In this document: positions 47,401 through 53,816 of the stretch, one piece after another
Position numbering within the stretch: the first letter of the stretch is position 1
Layout of the letters: the number at the start of each line of letters is the position of its first letter
Assembly: GCA_024516035.1 (NCBI GenBank)
Contig: CM044961.1
Span: forward strand, 18,109,374-18,173,373
Length of the DNA stretch: 64,000 bases
Source: Bactericera cockerelli
Taxonomy: Eukaryota; Arthropoda; Insecta; Hemiptera; Triozidae
Direction of reading: 5' to 3'
The notes under the pieces: generated by a model
Database searches by the model: none
What the model was told of the DNA's origin: nothing
Seen by the model: only the letters and a program-made list of their open reading frames with translations
Program-made: the position numbers and the translations under genes

Positions 47401-48252
47401 GGATCGAACGTGGAATTGACGAGCTGTAGGGACACGTTCACGTGGGGGAACCGATGGAAGATGGTGGTGAGCACGGGGGGCGGTACTGGTAGTTGTTCCT
47501 CAACATAATGCTCGTCATGGTGGGTGCCTTTGACTTCTAGTCCGGAGGTCGGGGGTTTGATTCCGCTTCACGCGTGAGGTGCTGAGGAATCGGAAGAATT
47601 TTTTTTAGGTAATTCGAGCAATTCATCATCTGGCCGCTTGGTCGAACTATTTATTTCCTGTGCGTACTTTGGGCTTTGGGGCGCACTAGTTCTGAATAAT
47701 GGACGCAGCAAATATTATTATTATAAGATTTATTTCTACATTTCTTAAATCGTCTCTTTTAGTGATGAAAATCCCTGTAAGTACTGTTGTACTTTTAGGA
47801 ACTAAAAGAAATTTCTTTTACAATAGACCCCCAGAAATAATGTGGGTACTTGTTAAAAATGAATTATTAGCCTACTTAACTCAAGTGTTATAGAAATTTC
47901 CTCGTGTCAGTTTACCATCGTTTACGATGACACCACCCCCTGATGATATTGTTTTGTATACTATGATAGCTTTTTCTAAATTTAATTCACAATTCAGAGG
48001 ATATTTGCACATAATCTGCGCAATTATCATATTGATTTTTTTTTAAAATAAATAACTATTTTTTTAGGTATCCTTATTGTACAATTTGCCACTACCTGAT
48101 TGGATGAGAATGGATGAGAAGAACACACTTTATGTTTACGTCTAACCACAACAGTCATTACTTCCACAAGAGTCATCATTACTTCAATTGACAATCTGAC
48201 GTCACTCACCGAGAACTCTTGCACTAACACCTGTATCTGCCACCAGTCCCAT
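30406..48252 (-). CDS. tty: Tweety/TTYH-family membrane protein, 14 coding exons, 635 aa
   Basis: Tweety-family proteins are plasma-membrane homodimers with five membrane spans, reported as swelling- or calcium-linked chloride channels; recent structures question the pore and suggest lipid handling. Joined exons (minus strand): 48252-48210, 47536-47379, 42813-42642, 41740-41640, 40967-40729, 39808-39713, 39315-39243, 38473-38330, 36924-36704, 35714-35613, 34386-34291, 32547-32372, 31736-31620, 30575-30406. All introns are GT-AG and all phases match. Predicted membrane segments are near residues 71-92, 108-128, 242-261, 271-294 and 417-438. Sequons sit at N187, N204 and N223. Cysteines at 300, 328, 397 and 412 fit the two disulfides of the family's second ectodomain. 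Family blocks seen include FPHVNVSLQLVNSTF, LLTRCCDRKPR, LYGNDDVHNG, GDVCMSPD, LDCRPIN and DSHTWIYIRKK. The tail from residue 440 is proline- and threonine-rich. I am sure of the family but not of which insect paralogue this is. Exon 1 and the exon 2 acceptor are the least certain parts. Confidence 0.93.
31620..31736 (-). CDS. tty: tweety coding exon 13 (tail)
   Basis: Acceptor TTTTCCAG|GA and donor CTCTGA|GTAAGA. It encodes a polar segment including GSTGMVMTNNYSSHTLGHKK and QYSTL. It is recognised by exon phase and splice sites, not by a strong family motif. Confidence 0.85.
31979..32310. repeat. 32-bp minisatellite, about 10 units, tweety intron 12
   Basis: The unit contains TTTCCTGCTTTCACAAG and TCTAGTTTATCCAGG. 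Two units have the CCTGC replaced by a T run. It ends about 60 bp from the exon 12 donor. Confidence 0.9.
32372..32547 (-). CDS. tty: tweety coding exon 12 (Gly/Val and Pro-rich tail)
   Basis: Acceptor CACCCGCAG|G and donor GACAAG|GTGAGAG. It is GC-rich against an AT-rich background, with a Gly/Val repeat (VGVGVGAGVGPG), a Pro-rich run and YATLNRKFRTLEHPGQ. The phase fits exons 11 and 13. Confidence 0.9.
32696..33745 (+). mobile_element. LINE 3' end split by a TIR element
   Basis: The ORF end and T-rich tail (32696-32831) match the 137-330 family. The tail resumes at 33702 with ATAATATGTCCTATTAATAA and AAATAAATAAATAG. The gap is the element at 32832-33701. Confidence 0.7.
32832..33701. mobile_element. 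870-bp element with ~190-bp TIRs
   Basis: Outer ends GTTACGGTAAAAGTACATAA and its complement. The arms also share TTGTATACAATTACCGG repeats, GCCAGAGGAGCTTGGTG and GATCGACACGCAAGCGCAG inverted. Sub-repeats of TGTATACAAT give an inner palindromic texture. The interior includes a SINE fragment at 33396-33475. No transposase. Confidence 0.85.
33951..34268 (+). mobile_element. 3' end of a second LINE family, interrupted by a MITE
   Basis: ORF end WQRMPQALTLPRITKQL with stop TAA, then a T-rich 3'UTR with TTTGTAAAAAAAATAAAG. The block 34048-34188 is a separate MITE. Similar ends at 48414-48590 and 60062-60236. Confidence 0.7.
34048..34188. mobile_element. MITE with CCGTATTTATGAACAG ends
   Basis: Ends ACACCCGTATTTATGAACAG and CTGTTCATAAATACGGC, with TTGGCCAATAATATTAAAGG inside. 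An inverted copy is at about 48978-49090. Confidence 0.7.
34291..34386 (-). CDS. tty: tweety coding exon 11 (cytoplasmic tail)
   Basis: Acceptor TGTTTTCAG|A and donor CAGGC|GTAAGTA. It encodes REYLQVDEQDPYMPPT followed by an Ala-rich stretch. The juxtamembrane YLQVDEQDP block is typical of the family. Confidence 0.93.
34535..34850 (+). mobile_element. tRNA-derived SINE whose tail expanded into a 21-bp minisatellite
   Basis: ACTCGCTTGCCATGCGGA and TCTCGCCCATCAGAGGG match the 19921-20245 SINE. From 34673 a CAGACCACAAGTCTGTGAAAC-like 21-bp unit is repeated about eight times. Lies in tweety intron 10. Confidence 0.8.
34911..35588 (+). mobile_element. Helitron-like non-autonomous element, copy 3
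   Basis: Same ends as copy 1. The internal tract here is (CA)n at 35395-35436. It lies in tweety intron 10 and ends only about 25 bp from the exon 10 donor. Confidence 0.6.
35613..35714 (-). CDS. tty: tweety coding exon 10 (TM5)
   Basis: Acceptor TTTTCAG|G and donor GAAAAA|GTAAGAG. It encodes the last membrane span and the highly characteristic family motif DSHTWIYIRKK at the cytosolic face. Confidence 0.95.
36232..36360 (-). mobile_element. tRNA-derived SINE, truncated
   Basis: Shares TATGTGTTAATCACAATCGTG, TTGGGACTTGAACCACCGA and ATTACAAATCCACCG with the family at 38826-38966. Confidence 0.6.
36368..36717. repeat. 142-bp tandem duplication spanning the exon 9 donor
   Basis: TTTCAATCGATCTACTAGAG recurs with offset 142. 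CTCACAGTGCCGTATC-like donor copies are near 36498, 36640 and the true one at 36700. So the exon 9 3' end is present about three times. Confidence 0.85.
36704..36924 (-). CDS. tty: tweety coding exon 9 (second ectodomain, last two Cys)
   Basis: Acceptor ATTCCAG|GGC and donor GGCACT|GTGAGT. It encodes GTHAVEAITYNLGVLARL through LDCRPINREY to STCDTAL, with cysteines 397 and 412. Both of its splice sites are duplicated in the flanking introns, the acceptor eleven times. Confidence 0.95.
36889..37750. repeat. 70-90-bp tandem array copying the exon 9 acceptor, 11 units
   Basis: Each unit, read on the minus strand, has a (TATTG)n pyrimidine tract, ATTCCAG and the first 11 or so codons of exon 9. 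The first unit is the real exon start at 36924. The pentamer ACAAT varies in number from unit to unit. Confidence 0.95.
37862..38066 (-). mobile_element. tRNA-derived SINE
   Basis: The minus strand shows a tRNA-like head with AGCTCAGTGGTCAAGGCGTC and GCTGGTTCGAAACCC, then a body ending in GGCAGTATAGGTAAGGC. A plus-strand relative is at 42340-42548. Confidence 0.75.
38161..38256 (-). repeat. Short dispersed repeat (866-951 family)
   Basis: Reverse-complement copy with AGCCTCCTTGTAAAGACAG and ACGTTCACGATGACGCCACC. Confidence 0.6.
38330..38473 (-). CDS. tty: tweety coding exon 8 (second ectodomain, first two Cys)
   Basis: Acceptor TCATACAG|GCC and donor AAACGT|GTAAGT. It encodes ATGDVCMSPDKFL and YYISCETS, the first two of the four conserved extracellular cysteines. 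A 38-bp minisatellite starts about 80 bp upstream of the acceptor. Confidence 0.95.
38556..38707. repeat. 38-bp minisatellite, 4 units
   Basis: The unit begins GTCTGGCTGGGGGACTATAA and ends GAGTAGACCAGCA. It derives from the end of the 40307-40555 repeat, whose reverse complement starts GTCTGGCTGGGGGACG. Confidence 0.85.
38734..38823 (-). repeat. Short dispersed repeat (866-951 family)
   Basis: AGCCTCCTTGTACAGACAG to CGATGACGCCACCC. Same orientation as 38161-38256. Confidence 0.6.
38826..38966 (-). mobile_element. tRNA-derived SINE
   Basis: The minus strand has ACCGACCTCAGTAGCTTG (A-box region) and a CGGTAGTTCAAGTCCCGG B-box region, body to TTAACACAAATATGATAAG. Other copies: 36232, 43857, 44507, 48652 (diverged) and 53670. 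Confidence 0.7.
39243..39315 (-). CDS. tty: tweety coding exon 7 (TM4)
   Basis: Acceptor GGTTTCAG|A and donor GCTGTT|GTAAGT. The 24 codons are almost wholly hydrophobic (FSVFGLFAIIICWLLSSLYL), corresponding to TM4. Confidence 0.93.
39713..39808 (-). CDS. tty: tweety coding exon 6 (TM3)
   Basis: Acceptor GATTTCAG|A and donor ATAAC|GTGAGT. It encodes YPATMALY, a hydrophobic span and the basic cap VYRHSRCCLI, which corresponds to TM3 and the second cytosolic turn. Confidence 0.95.
39905..40010 (+). mobile_element. tRNA-like SINE head
   Basis: ATGGCTGAGTCAGTTAGCAA .. CCTGGGTTCGATCCCCAGC then GCCGCAGGATTTTTTCGGC. The tRNA-like fold is imperfect and the body is short. It lies in tweety intron 5. 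Confidence 0.55.
40257..40740. repeat. 50-52-bp tandem copies of the exon 5 donor, interrupted by a repeat
   Basis: ACCTGATGGATTCACTCAG-type units start near 40257, 40573, 40625, 40677 and 40727 (the last is the true junction). The first is separated from the rest by the element at 40307-40555. Confidence 0.92.
40307..40555 (+). mobile_element. ~250-bp dispersed repeat, flanked by a 14-bp direct repeat
   Basis: Starts GTTGTTGTAGCCAGCTTGGC and ends TCCCCCAGCCAGACTA. Flanked on both sides by AGGTAGATAAAGTT, either a TSD or the host tandem unit. A second copy is at 53112-53388. Confidence 0.75.
40729..40967 (-). CDS. tty: tweety coding exon 5 (first ectodomain helices)
   Basis: Acceptor TTCTTGCAG|ACG and donor ATCAG|GTAAAC. 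It encodes the glycosylated first ectodomain, with sequons NQT, NTT and NFT, and ends in LYLSESI before TM3. Its 3' end and donor recur as partial copies in the following intron. Confidence 0.95.
41427..41698. repeat. 68-bp tandem repeat, 4 units, spanning the exon 4 donor
   Basis: Units start at 41427, 41495, 41563 and 41631. Each contains, on the minus strand, the last part of exon 4 and AATCAG|GTGAGTTTC. Only the 41631 unit is joined to the complete exon. Confidence 0.95.
41640..41740 (-). CDS. tty: tweety coding exon 4 (start of first ectodomain)
   Basis: Acceptor TTCTCAG|GC and donor AATCAG|GTGAGT. It encodes GIALYGNDDVHNG followed by a helical stretch ending GARNQ, matching the family segment after TM2. 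The last part of the exon plus its donor is the unit of a 68-bp tandem repeat in the intron. Confidence 0.95.
42285..42661. repeat. Three copies of the exon 3 donor region
   Basis: CACCCAGCGTGGCCGCACAC occurs near 42307, 42602 and 42640. The last is the true exon end. The first two are separated by a SINE insertion (42340-42548). Confidence 0.92.
42340..42548 (+). mobile_element. tRNA-derived SINE
   Basis: CCGATAGCTCAGTGGTAAGG (A box) and GTGGGTTCGAAACCCAAC (B box), body to GGGCAGTATAATTCCG. Same family as 37862-38066, opposite orientation. Confidence 0.75.
42642..42813 (-). CDS. tty: tweety coding exon 3 (TM1, first loop, TM2)
   Basis: Acceptor CTGTTTCAG|TCG and donor CTGG|GTGAGTG. It encodes TM1, the basic cytosolic turn TRCCDRKPRAKHS and most of TM2. 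The sequence around its donor is repeated further into the intron (see findings). Confidence 0.95.
43131..43870. repeat. 386-bp tandem duplication holding a tRNA-like SINE
   Basis: TTATCTAAAACAATAAACGG begins units at 43131 and 43517. The second lacks TTTATGCAC-like and GGATCCCTA segments. Each carries a minus-strand tRNA-like head (AGCACTGGTAGTCAAGTG, TTGGTTCGAATCCCACC). In tweety intron 2. Confidence 0.9.
43857..43999 (-). mobile_element. tRNA-derived SINE (38826 family)
   Basis: ATATTTGTGTTAATCATTTT, GACTTGAACCACTGACCTCC and ATCAAGCTACTGAGGTCGG. Confidence 0.7.
44507..44653 (-). mobile_element. tRNA-derived SINE (38826 family)
   Basis: TTTTGTGTTAATCACTTTTG to ATCAAGCTACTGAGGTCGG. It is followed by a second tRNA-like stretch (GACCGGGGATCGAACTCAGG) near 44688. 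Confidence 0.7.
45038..45988 (+). mobile_element. Defective Tc1/mariner-superfamily transposon
   Basis: The ends CAGGGTGGCGCATAAGTAAT and the reverse complement are flanked by TA. Inside is a transposase pseudogene (see next entry). Length 951 bp, shorter than an intact copy would need. In tweety intron 2. Confidence 0.9.
45151..45851 (+). pseudogene. Broken transposase (IS630/Tc1/mariner type)
   Basis: The N-terminal helix-turn-helix part opens MQKYTTLQRTKIVQFYFENG and runs to the linker RPGRQRSV. After STQLGMS the reading jumps to a WF.Q.DGA.PHT-like block, so the middle catalytic portion is deleted. The C-terminal block (SAPDFFLWPYLKERVYVNKP) is in another frame. A 45-bp tandem duplication near 45724-45815 adds a further break. 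It cannot encode a working transposase. Confidence 0.88.
46075..46345 (-). mobile_element. SINE related to 43131 units, diverged
   Basis: Shares GGTGGATGATAAACACCAGG, GCTTAAAGCATTTTCTACCG and TATTATTATGTGGTCA with the 43131 unit, then a weak tRNA-like stretch (GAAACCGAACCAGCAACC). Confidence 0.5.
47028..47310. repeat. MITE-like repeat plus tandem copy of its right end
   Basis: 47028-47170 pairs with 13230-13370. TAGATTTAATCTAATCCTG recurs about 80 bp later, so the right end is duplicated, approaching the exon 2 donor. Confidence 0.5.
47379..47536 (-). CDS. tty: tweety coding exon 2 (N-terminal ectodomain)
   Basis: It encodes the family N-terminal block FHRFPHVNVSLQLVNSTF and ends phase 0 at YIE before donor GAG|GTGAGT. 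The acceptor GGACTAG|AAG at 47537 is chosen because its phase fits exon 1. It lies in a tRNA-like stretch whose reverse complement supplies the pyrimidine tract. The 3' boundary is firm; the 5' boundary is moderate. Confidence 0.8.
47537..47600 (+). repeat. tRNA-like fragment abutting the exon 2 acceptor
   Basis: GTCCGGAGGTCGGGGGTTTG and TTTGATTCCGCTTC resemble the anticodon arm and B box of a tRNA-type SINE head. No clear body follows. Confidence 0.45.
48210..48252 (-). CDS. tty: tweety coding exon 1 (residues 1-14)
   Basis: The start ATG is at 48252-48250 in the context ACGATGG. It encodes MGLVADTGVSARVL plus one base, then a strong donor CTCG|GTGAGTGAC. I chose it because exon 2 has no ATG in frame before an upstream TGA, and because phase 1 here fits the exon 2 acceptor exactly. 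These residues match no family block I know, so this exon is inferred from splicing logic. Confidence 0.6.
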
Positions 48253-48333
48253 CGTATACAGAGCGTAACATATTGGCTTGGCTACCTACTCAGGTTAGGT
48301 ACTGGCTTCTTGTCTTCTCTGTTACACTTTCAT
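48253..48333 (-). promoter_or_regulatory. tweety 5'UTR portion of exon 1, with a short uORF
   Basis: On the minus strand a strong acceptor, a pyrimidine tract ending TTGATTGCAG, lies just before 48333. The UTR would then begin ATGAAAGTGTAA, a three-codon uORF about 70 nt before the main ATG. The acceptor implies a further non-coding exon upstream (higher coordinates), which I could not locate. Confidence 0.45.
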
Positions 48334-48413
48334 CTGCAATCAATAAGAGAAAAATCAAGTTATCAATTACTTAGCTATACAAGGTGTTCCATTATACAAC
48401 TAGTTAAAAACTT

Positions 48414-48590
48414 AAGTGGCGTTAGGTGGCAGAGAATGCCTAAGGCATTAACTTCGCCCCGGATTACAAGACAACTGTAAATTAAAATTAAAATATTTTT
48501 TTCTATGTTTTATTTTGTAGATATAATTTTTTATCTCTGTTAATAATTTATTGTTTTGTATATAAAAAAAAAATTAAGTATAAAAAAAAC
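48414..48590 (+). mobile_element. 3' end of LINE family B
   Basis: ORF end WQRMPKALTSPRITRQL then TAA, T-rich 3'UTR and TATAAAAAAAAAATTAAG. It lies just upstream (5') of the tweety 5'UTR exon. Confidence 0.7.
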
Positions 48591-48651
48591 TTGAGTAAAT
48601 TGTACGTATTGTTAGCTTAAATGATCTGTTTTGACCACAACACAAACTGGT

Positions 48652-48815
48652 GAAGTTATCATATTTGTATTAATCACAAACAAGATAATCCGCTTTCTTG
48701 CTCATGTACAATTAATATACTGCACAATACGCGCATCTTGACCCGGCCAATAATATTGGCCAAACTTGGGACTCGAACCAACGACCACTGCCTTATGGAT
48801 CGAGCTACGTTAACT
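48652..48815 (-). mobile_element. Diverged tRNA-derived SINE
   Basis: ATATTTGTATTAATCACAAA and TTGGGACTCGAACCAACGACC align with the 38826 family; the middle differs. Confidence 0.5.
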
Positions 48816-48977
48816 GTTATAGCATGAAAAACATGAGTGGAATAAGCTCAGGGATAGTCCTTCTGTCTTTCCGGGCAAATTTGAAACTGGACAAACTTCA
48901 ACATCGATTATAATCAGTACACTTCTTGCCTTCGTTCCAGAAATCACTCTCACTCTCATAATCACCAAAGCTCACTT

Positions 48978-49090
48978 TCAACCGAACAGAAAACGCCGTT
49001 TGAGCAATGCCTCAAGCATGATTTCCTTTAATATTATTGGCCAATACCTTGTGCTCAGACAGATTTCTCTGTTCATAAATACGGCTGTTA
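48978..49090. mobile_element. MITE, inverted copy of 34048-34188
   Basis: CAGAAAACGCCGTTTGAGCA, TTTAATATTATTGGCCAATA and CTGTTCATAAATACGGC. Confidence 0.7.
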
Positions 49091-49357
49091 GAGAGTGGAA
49101 AACGTTTCTGGAATGGGCTACTGGAGTCTGTTCACATTTGTGAGCTATGCCAGAAGATGCACAAATCGCAAGTCCATAATTAATAACTAACATTATGTAT
49201 CAATTCAAATAAATAAATTAGCTACTGGCTACTGGACGTGATCTTGACATTCCTCCACGGCGTGGTGAACCCCCCCGAGCCACACAACAACAACTATACA
49301 GGGTGTTTCATTAGCTACATAAATACATATAATATAACATATACATGAATATATATA

Positions 49358-51500
49358 CAGTATGTTTCAGAAAAGGTGGCCACCCCCTCGTAACTTTTGA
49401 ACGCGACGGAATTTTTCAATTCTGTAAAGTCCTAAGTATAGGAAGTGCCCTATGGCCCATCCTGTGGTCATATTTATTTTTGGCCCCGGTTGGCCCTTCC
49501 AACTTTTAGGCCATATTTTTTCATTTTTCTCGAGAATTTTAAATGGAATGCTATATTTTTTATTCCTGTTAATTAAAGTCCAAGTTAGACTGAGTATAAT
49601 GAGCTTTTAAAATTTTCGAAAACCTTATCAGGGGCGGAGCTAGTAGGGTGCAAGTTTCAAAACTGTTACACGGTGTATTTCAGCGTTAGTTAGATTTTTT
49701 AGTACTTTTTTTATTTTCCTAGGTTCAAAATATTGTTTTACACCATATGAAATCAAAGAAATATTCTTGTTTACTTCTAATCAGAGTGATAGTAAGGTTT
49801 TTGTAAAAGTACTTTTTTTCTCACGTCAATTTTTCCGCAAATTGATGGTGTTCTCGAAATTGGCATTTTTAGAGGTGAAAGTCTGCAATGACATATGTTT
49901 TTTATGCTTGAAATCGAAAGAAAACTTAACGGAGAAGCGATTAAGGTCATAAAAAAAGCCATTTAACCTGCTAGTTTTTTCACGACAGTGTCCGGTAAAG
50001 TGGGTGAATTTCGTATTGGATTTTTTTTGTTGAGGAAACACAATTGGCATAGAAAATAAATAATACCTAATAAGGGAATAATACTTCAATAAACATAACT
50101 AAATGCGATATAAATGAAGATTATTTCTTCTAAATCAGTGCCGGATATTTTTTTTTTCTCTCTCTTTTTTTCACTTCTCAAAGTTCAAGTTGTATCAAAA
50201 ATAATTATCGGATAATGCTGCTTCTAAAGTCGGCCTAGGGGTCCCCTCTTGAGACAATTTTAGTTGGTAAGTTGGTAAAATCTGTAGAAAACACGTTGTC
50301 AATCATTCGCGAGTCAGGTGCTTTGAATGCAACGATTCTTGTAGGATCACCGAAGTTAAGCAACGTCCAGCGAGGAGAAGACTTCGTGATGATGGCATTC
50401 CGGCCTAACCCAGGCTGGGTGAGATAAATGTGTTTAGCAGGTTGGTGAGTTTCTTGCGAATGGAGGGTAACACCCCCGTTATGATATGACCATGCAGTTG
50501 AAACGCGATATTAAACCCAAATTAAAAAAAAAAATCATACTGGTGTTGCTAGTAATGAATACCAGGTCTCTAAATAAAAATCTAATTATGTCGAAATTTA
50601 AGAGAAAAAATACCAGGTCAAGTACCAAGCTCTTGAGGGTGAAAATTAAACCAATTCAATTATTTTAAAGAGGAGAAGAGAGAGAGAGAGAGAGAGAGAT
50701 AAAAAAAATATCCGGCACTGATTTAGAAGAAATAATCTTCATTTATATTCTCATTTAGTTATGTTTATTGAAGTATTATTCCCTTATTAGGTATTATTTA
50801 TTTTCTATGCCAATTGTGTTTCCTCAACAAAAAAAATCCAATACGAAATTCACCCACTTTACCGGACACTGTCGTGAAAAAACTAGCAGGTTAAATGGCT
50901 TTTTTTATGACCTTAATCGCTTCTCCGTTAAGTTTTCTTTCGATTTCAAGCATAAAAAAACATATGTCATTGCAGACTTTCACCTCTAAAAATGCCAATT
51001 TCGAGAACACCATCAATTTGCGGAAAAATTGACGTGAGAAAAAAAGTACTTTTACAAAAACCTTACTATCACCCTGATTAGAAGTAAACAAGAATATTTC
51101 TTTGATTTCATATGGTGTAAAACAATATTTTGAACCTAGGAAAATAAAAAAAGTACTAAAAAATCTAACTAACGCTGAAATACACCGTGTAACAGTTTTG
51201 AAACTTGCACCCTACTAGCTCCGCCCCTGATAAGGTTTTCGAAAATTTTAAAAGCTCATTATACTCAGTCTAACTTGGACTTTAATTAACAGGAATAAAA
51301 AATATAGCATTCCATTTAAAATTCTCGAGAAAAATGAAAAAATATGGCCTAAAAGTTGGAAGGGCCAACCGGGGCCAAAAATAAATATGACCACAGGATG
51401 GGCCATAGGGCACTTCCTATACTTAGGACTTTACAGAATTGAAAAATTCCGTCGCGTTCAAAAGTTACGAGGGGGTGGCCACCTTTTCTGAAACATACTG
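49358..51500. mobile_element. 2.14-kb element with ~800-bp terminal inverted repeats
   Basis: Ends CAGTATGTTTCAGAAAAGG and its complement, flanked by TATA on both sides. The arms 49358-50159 and about 50701-51500 are inverted nearly base for base. The spacer holds a 5S SINE and (GA)n. The mirrored short ORFs in the arms are by-products. Confidence 0.88.
50300..50535 (+). mobile_element. 5S rRNA-derived SINE inside the long-TIR element
   Basis: TTTGAATGCAACGATTCTTG, GAAGTTAAGCAACGTCCAGC, GGCTGGGTGAGATAAATGTG, GGAGGGTAACACCCCC and an A-tail. The C box is degraded. Confidence 0.8.
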
Positions 51501-53105
51501 TATACATGGATTTATCAGAAGAAAGTAAGGGGGGTATCCAAAATTCAACAAAATTTCACCATACTCTATGTGCGCGAACACAAAGGAGTCCTAGCCCACG
51601 AACGGAGTTCCGAAAATCATCTATGTCTTGGTGTAGGCACTACAGTCTAGGGTCCAGGGTATAGGGTCTAGGCACAGGGTCCTCGTTGTGGCCACCAACT
51701 AAGTGTGCGAACACAATGGAGCCCCAGACCCTAGGGTAGCCCCGGTACCGTGGAGAATAATCCAACCATGTTATCAAAAAATGTAAGCGGCCTCAACGAG
51801 TCTATAACTAGGGTCTAGTACTCTAGTGTCCAGGTATAGAGTCTAGGCACAGGGTCCTAGTTGTACCTGCAAAATAATGTTGTAACTAGAACCCAGACCA
51901 GATATTTGTACATTTATTCCAGGTCCAATTAAAAAAATAGTTTTGCCCGAATGATTATTAGGCACAATTTCACCAGAGCCATTCACATACGGAAAAATCT
52001 TAATAATTTTCCGCCCCTACGGGATTCGAACCCGCAACCTCCGGGTCAGCAACCACTGCTCTTAACCACTGAGCCACGGAGTCGGCGCAAGTCCAAGTTA
52101 AGGAAAATTAGCGGAATCGTGTACTAGGTGGTGTATGCTGATTGCCGATTTGAAACGTTGAGTCACCCTGTACTCCTGGCTAGCACATGTTCCTCACAAC
52201 AATAGCTCGAGCTCTGGGCATACAGCCAGGTTATGAAATGATGGAAATATAAGTATGACGAATACTAATATGATACGAGTCACATGTATCCAGCCAGTGG
52301 GGGAGAAAAGTGGAGCTGTCTGATGCTGCTGGATTGCAAAGAAAAAAGATAGTATTGATTTTTCATTTCTTATAAGAAAATATCAACAAAAAAAATCCTT
52401 CATTAAGGTTTCTTTTAATATGTGTGTACTGTACAGTGGGCACACATGAGATCATTAGAGTATCGGAAATCACGTTAATATCCGAAAAAGGTTCACAAGA
52501 TTGAGGGCGCAATTAATAGACAAATTGAGAAATTAAGTCATGACTTAAGCATTCATTAGTTTCCCCATTTAAAACAACACGCAAAATCTAGACTTAAGAA
52601 AAACGTCTATTAATTCCGTCTGAGCCTTTTGGTTCACAAGATTGAGCCTTTTCCGACTTGAGAAGAAACGCTCTTCATAGACGACAAAATATGATTTTTT
52701 TTATGAACATTCACTGCTGTCAGTACCTTGAATTCCAACACGTTGGAATCTACAACACTGATTCCTGTTTGTACACACAGATGATCATAAATGTAAAAAA
52801 AAAATACCAAGAAAGCATTCCTGTTAACACTAGACCTATTCCTATTGTATATTAGTTGTATTACTATGTGTTACAATGCTGGATACGATACAAGATACAA
52901 GACCATGTGCTTACTTGCTTTGAAATGACAGCAGAAGACATACTGCATAAGGACTCATTGGTTCCTGAGCGCGGAACTATTTCCAGCAGGATGTTTTCTC
53001 ACATTTCCCCTTGCAAAAATAATGGCAGCTCCAGGGGTGACGTCAACAGGAAGATCATGGATGGTGTTGAGCACGAGTGATTGTCCGATGGTCTATTCCC
53101 GTTAA
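51501..53105. other. Upstream intergenic, no gene recognised
   Basis: Contains a low-complexity stretch with repeated GTCTAGGGTC/CAGGGT words at 51640-51870, a tRNA-like SINE head on the minus strand at 51950-52095 (TCGAACCCGCAACC) and a MITE at 52505-52620. Confidence 0.45.
52505..52620. mobile_element. PIF/Harbinger-like MITE, diverged
   Basis: Ends GGGCGCAATTAATAGAC and GTCTATTAATTCCGTC, flanked by TGA on both sides. The interior differs from the 15282 copies. Confidence 0.6.
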
Positions 53106-53111
53106 GACTTA

Positions 53112-53388
53112 AAAACACTCGGCTGTTGTTGTAGCCAGCTTGGCTACAGCTGGAGGGGGGAATGATGGTCTCAAGCCAACTTTATTTCAAAGTTGGCTCG
53201 TCCTGAATCACATATTTCTACGTGTGATCAACCATCGTGAGCACATGGACTTTTTCTTTATAAGCCATTAAACCCTTAGGAAACTGCAAGCTAGCCTGGC
53301 TTGTAAGGGTTGGCTAGTCTGTTCTCTGTTTATAGTCCTCTAGCGAGACACTGGTCTCTCACTGTTTAACGTCCCCCAGCCAGACTGC
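53112..53388 (+). mobile_element. ~275-bp dispersed repeat, second copy
   Basis: GTTGTTGTAGCCAGCTTGGC to GTCCCCCAGCCAGACTG, the same element as 40307-40555 and slightly longer. Confidence 0.75.
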
Positions 53389-53669
53389 ACCCGACTGGAT
53401 CGTTTGTAATGGCCATTCCACAAGGCAAGTTTTCAAAGCATTCTAGAATAGTTTATAATGCGGTTGCGCATACTAATTCTGATTTATTGATTCAGAATTC
53501 AGATCCATCGCTCTAAGGACTATCATAACTATTGAATAACAATAATGTTGTAAAGAGACGCCCCCTAGGTTCATCAGGGAAACTCCCCCTAGTCTAGAGA
53601 GAGTTTCCGAGTATTCGTGATGAATCACAAGCAAATCAATAACTTATTATACTATCCAATATTCAAAAC

Positions 53670-53816
53670 CGACCTCAGTAGCTTGATTGATAAGGCGGTG
53701 GACTTGTAACCTGGAGGTCGGTGGTTCAAGTCCCAAGTTCAGCAAAGATTTAGTAAAGCGATTGTAAGTAGTTGAGATATCACGAAAGTGACTACTAACA
53801 CAAATATAATAACTTT
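53670..53816 (+). mobile_element. tRNA-derived SINE, plus orientation
   Basis: ACCGACCTCAGTAGCTTGAT (A box region), GTCGGTGGTTCAAGTCCC (B box) and body to CACAAATATAATAAC. Confidence 0.75.

Noticed and set aside
51640..51870. Telomere-like or regulatory GGTCTAGGGTCCAGGGT words
   Set aside because: Irregular spacing and composition, with no consistent unit.
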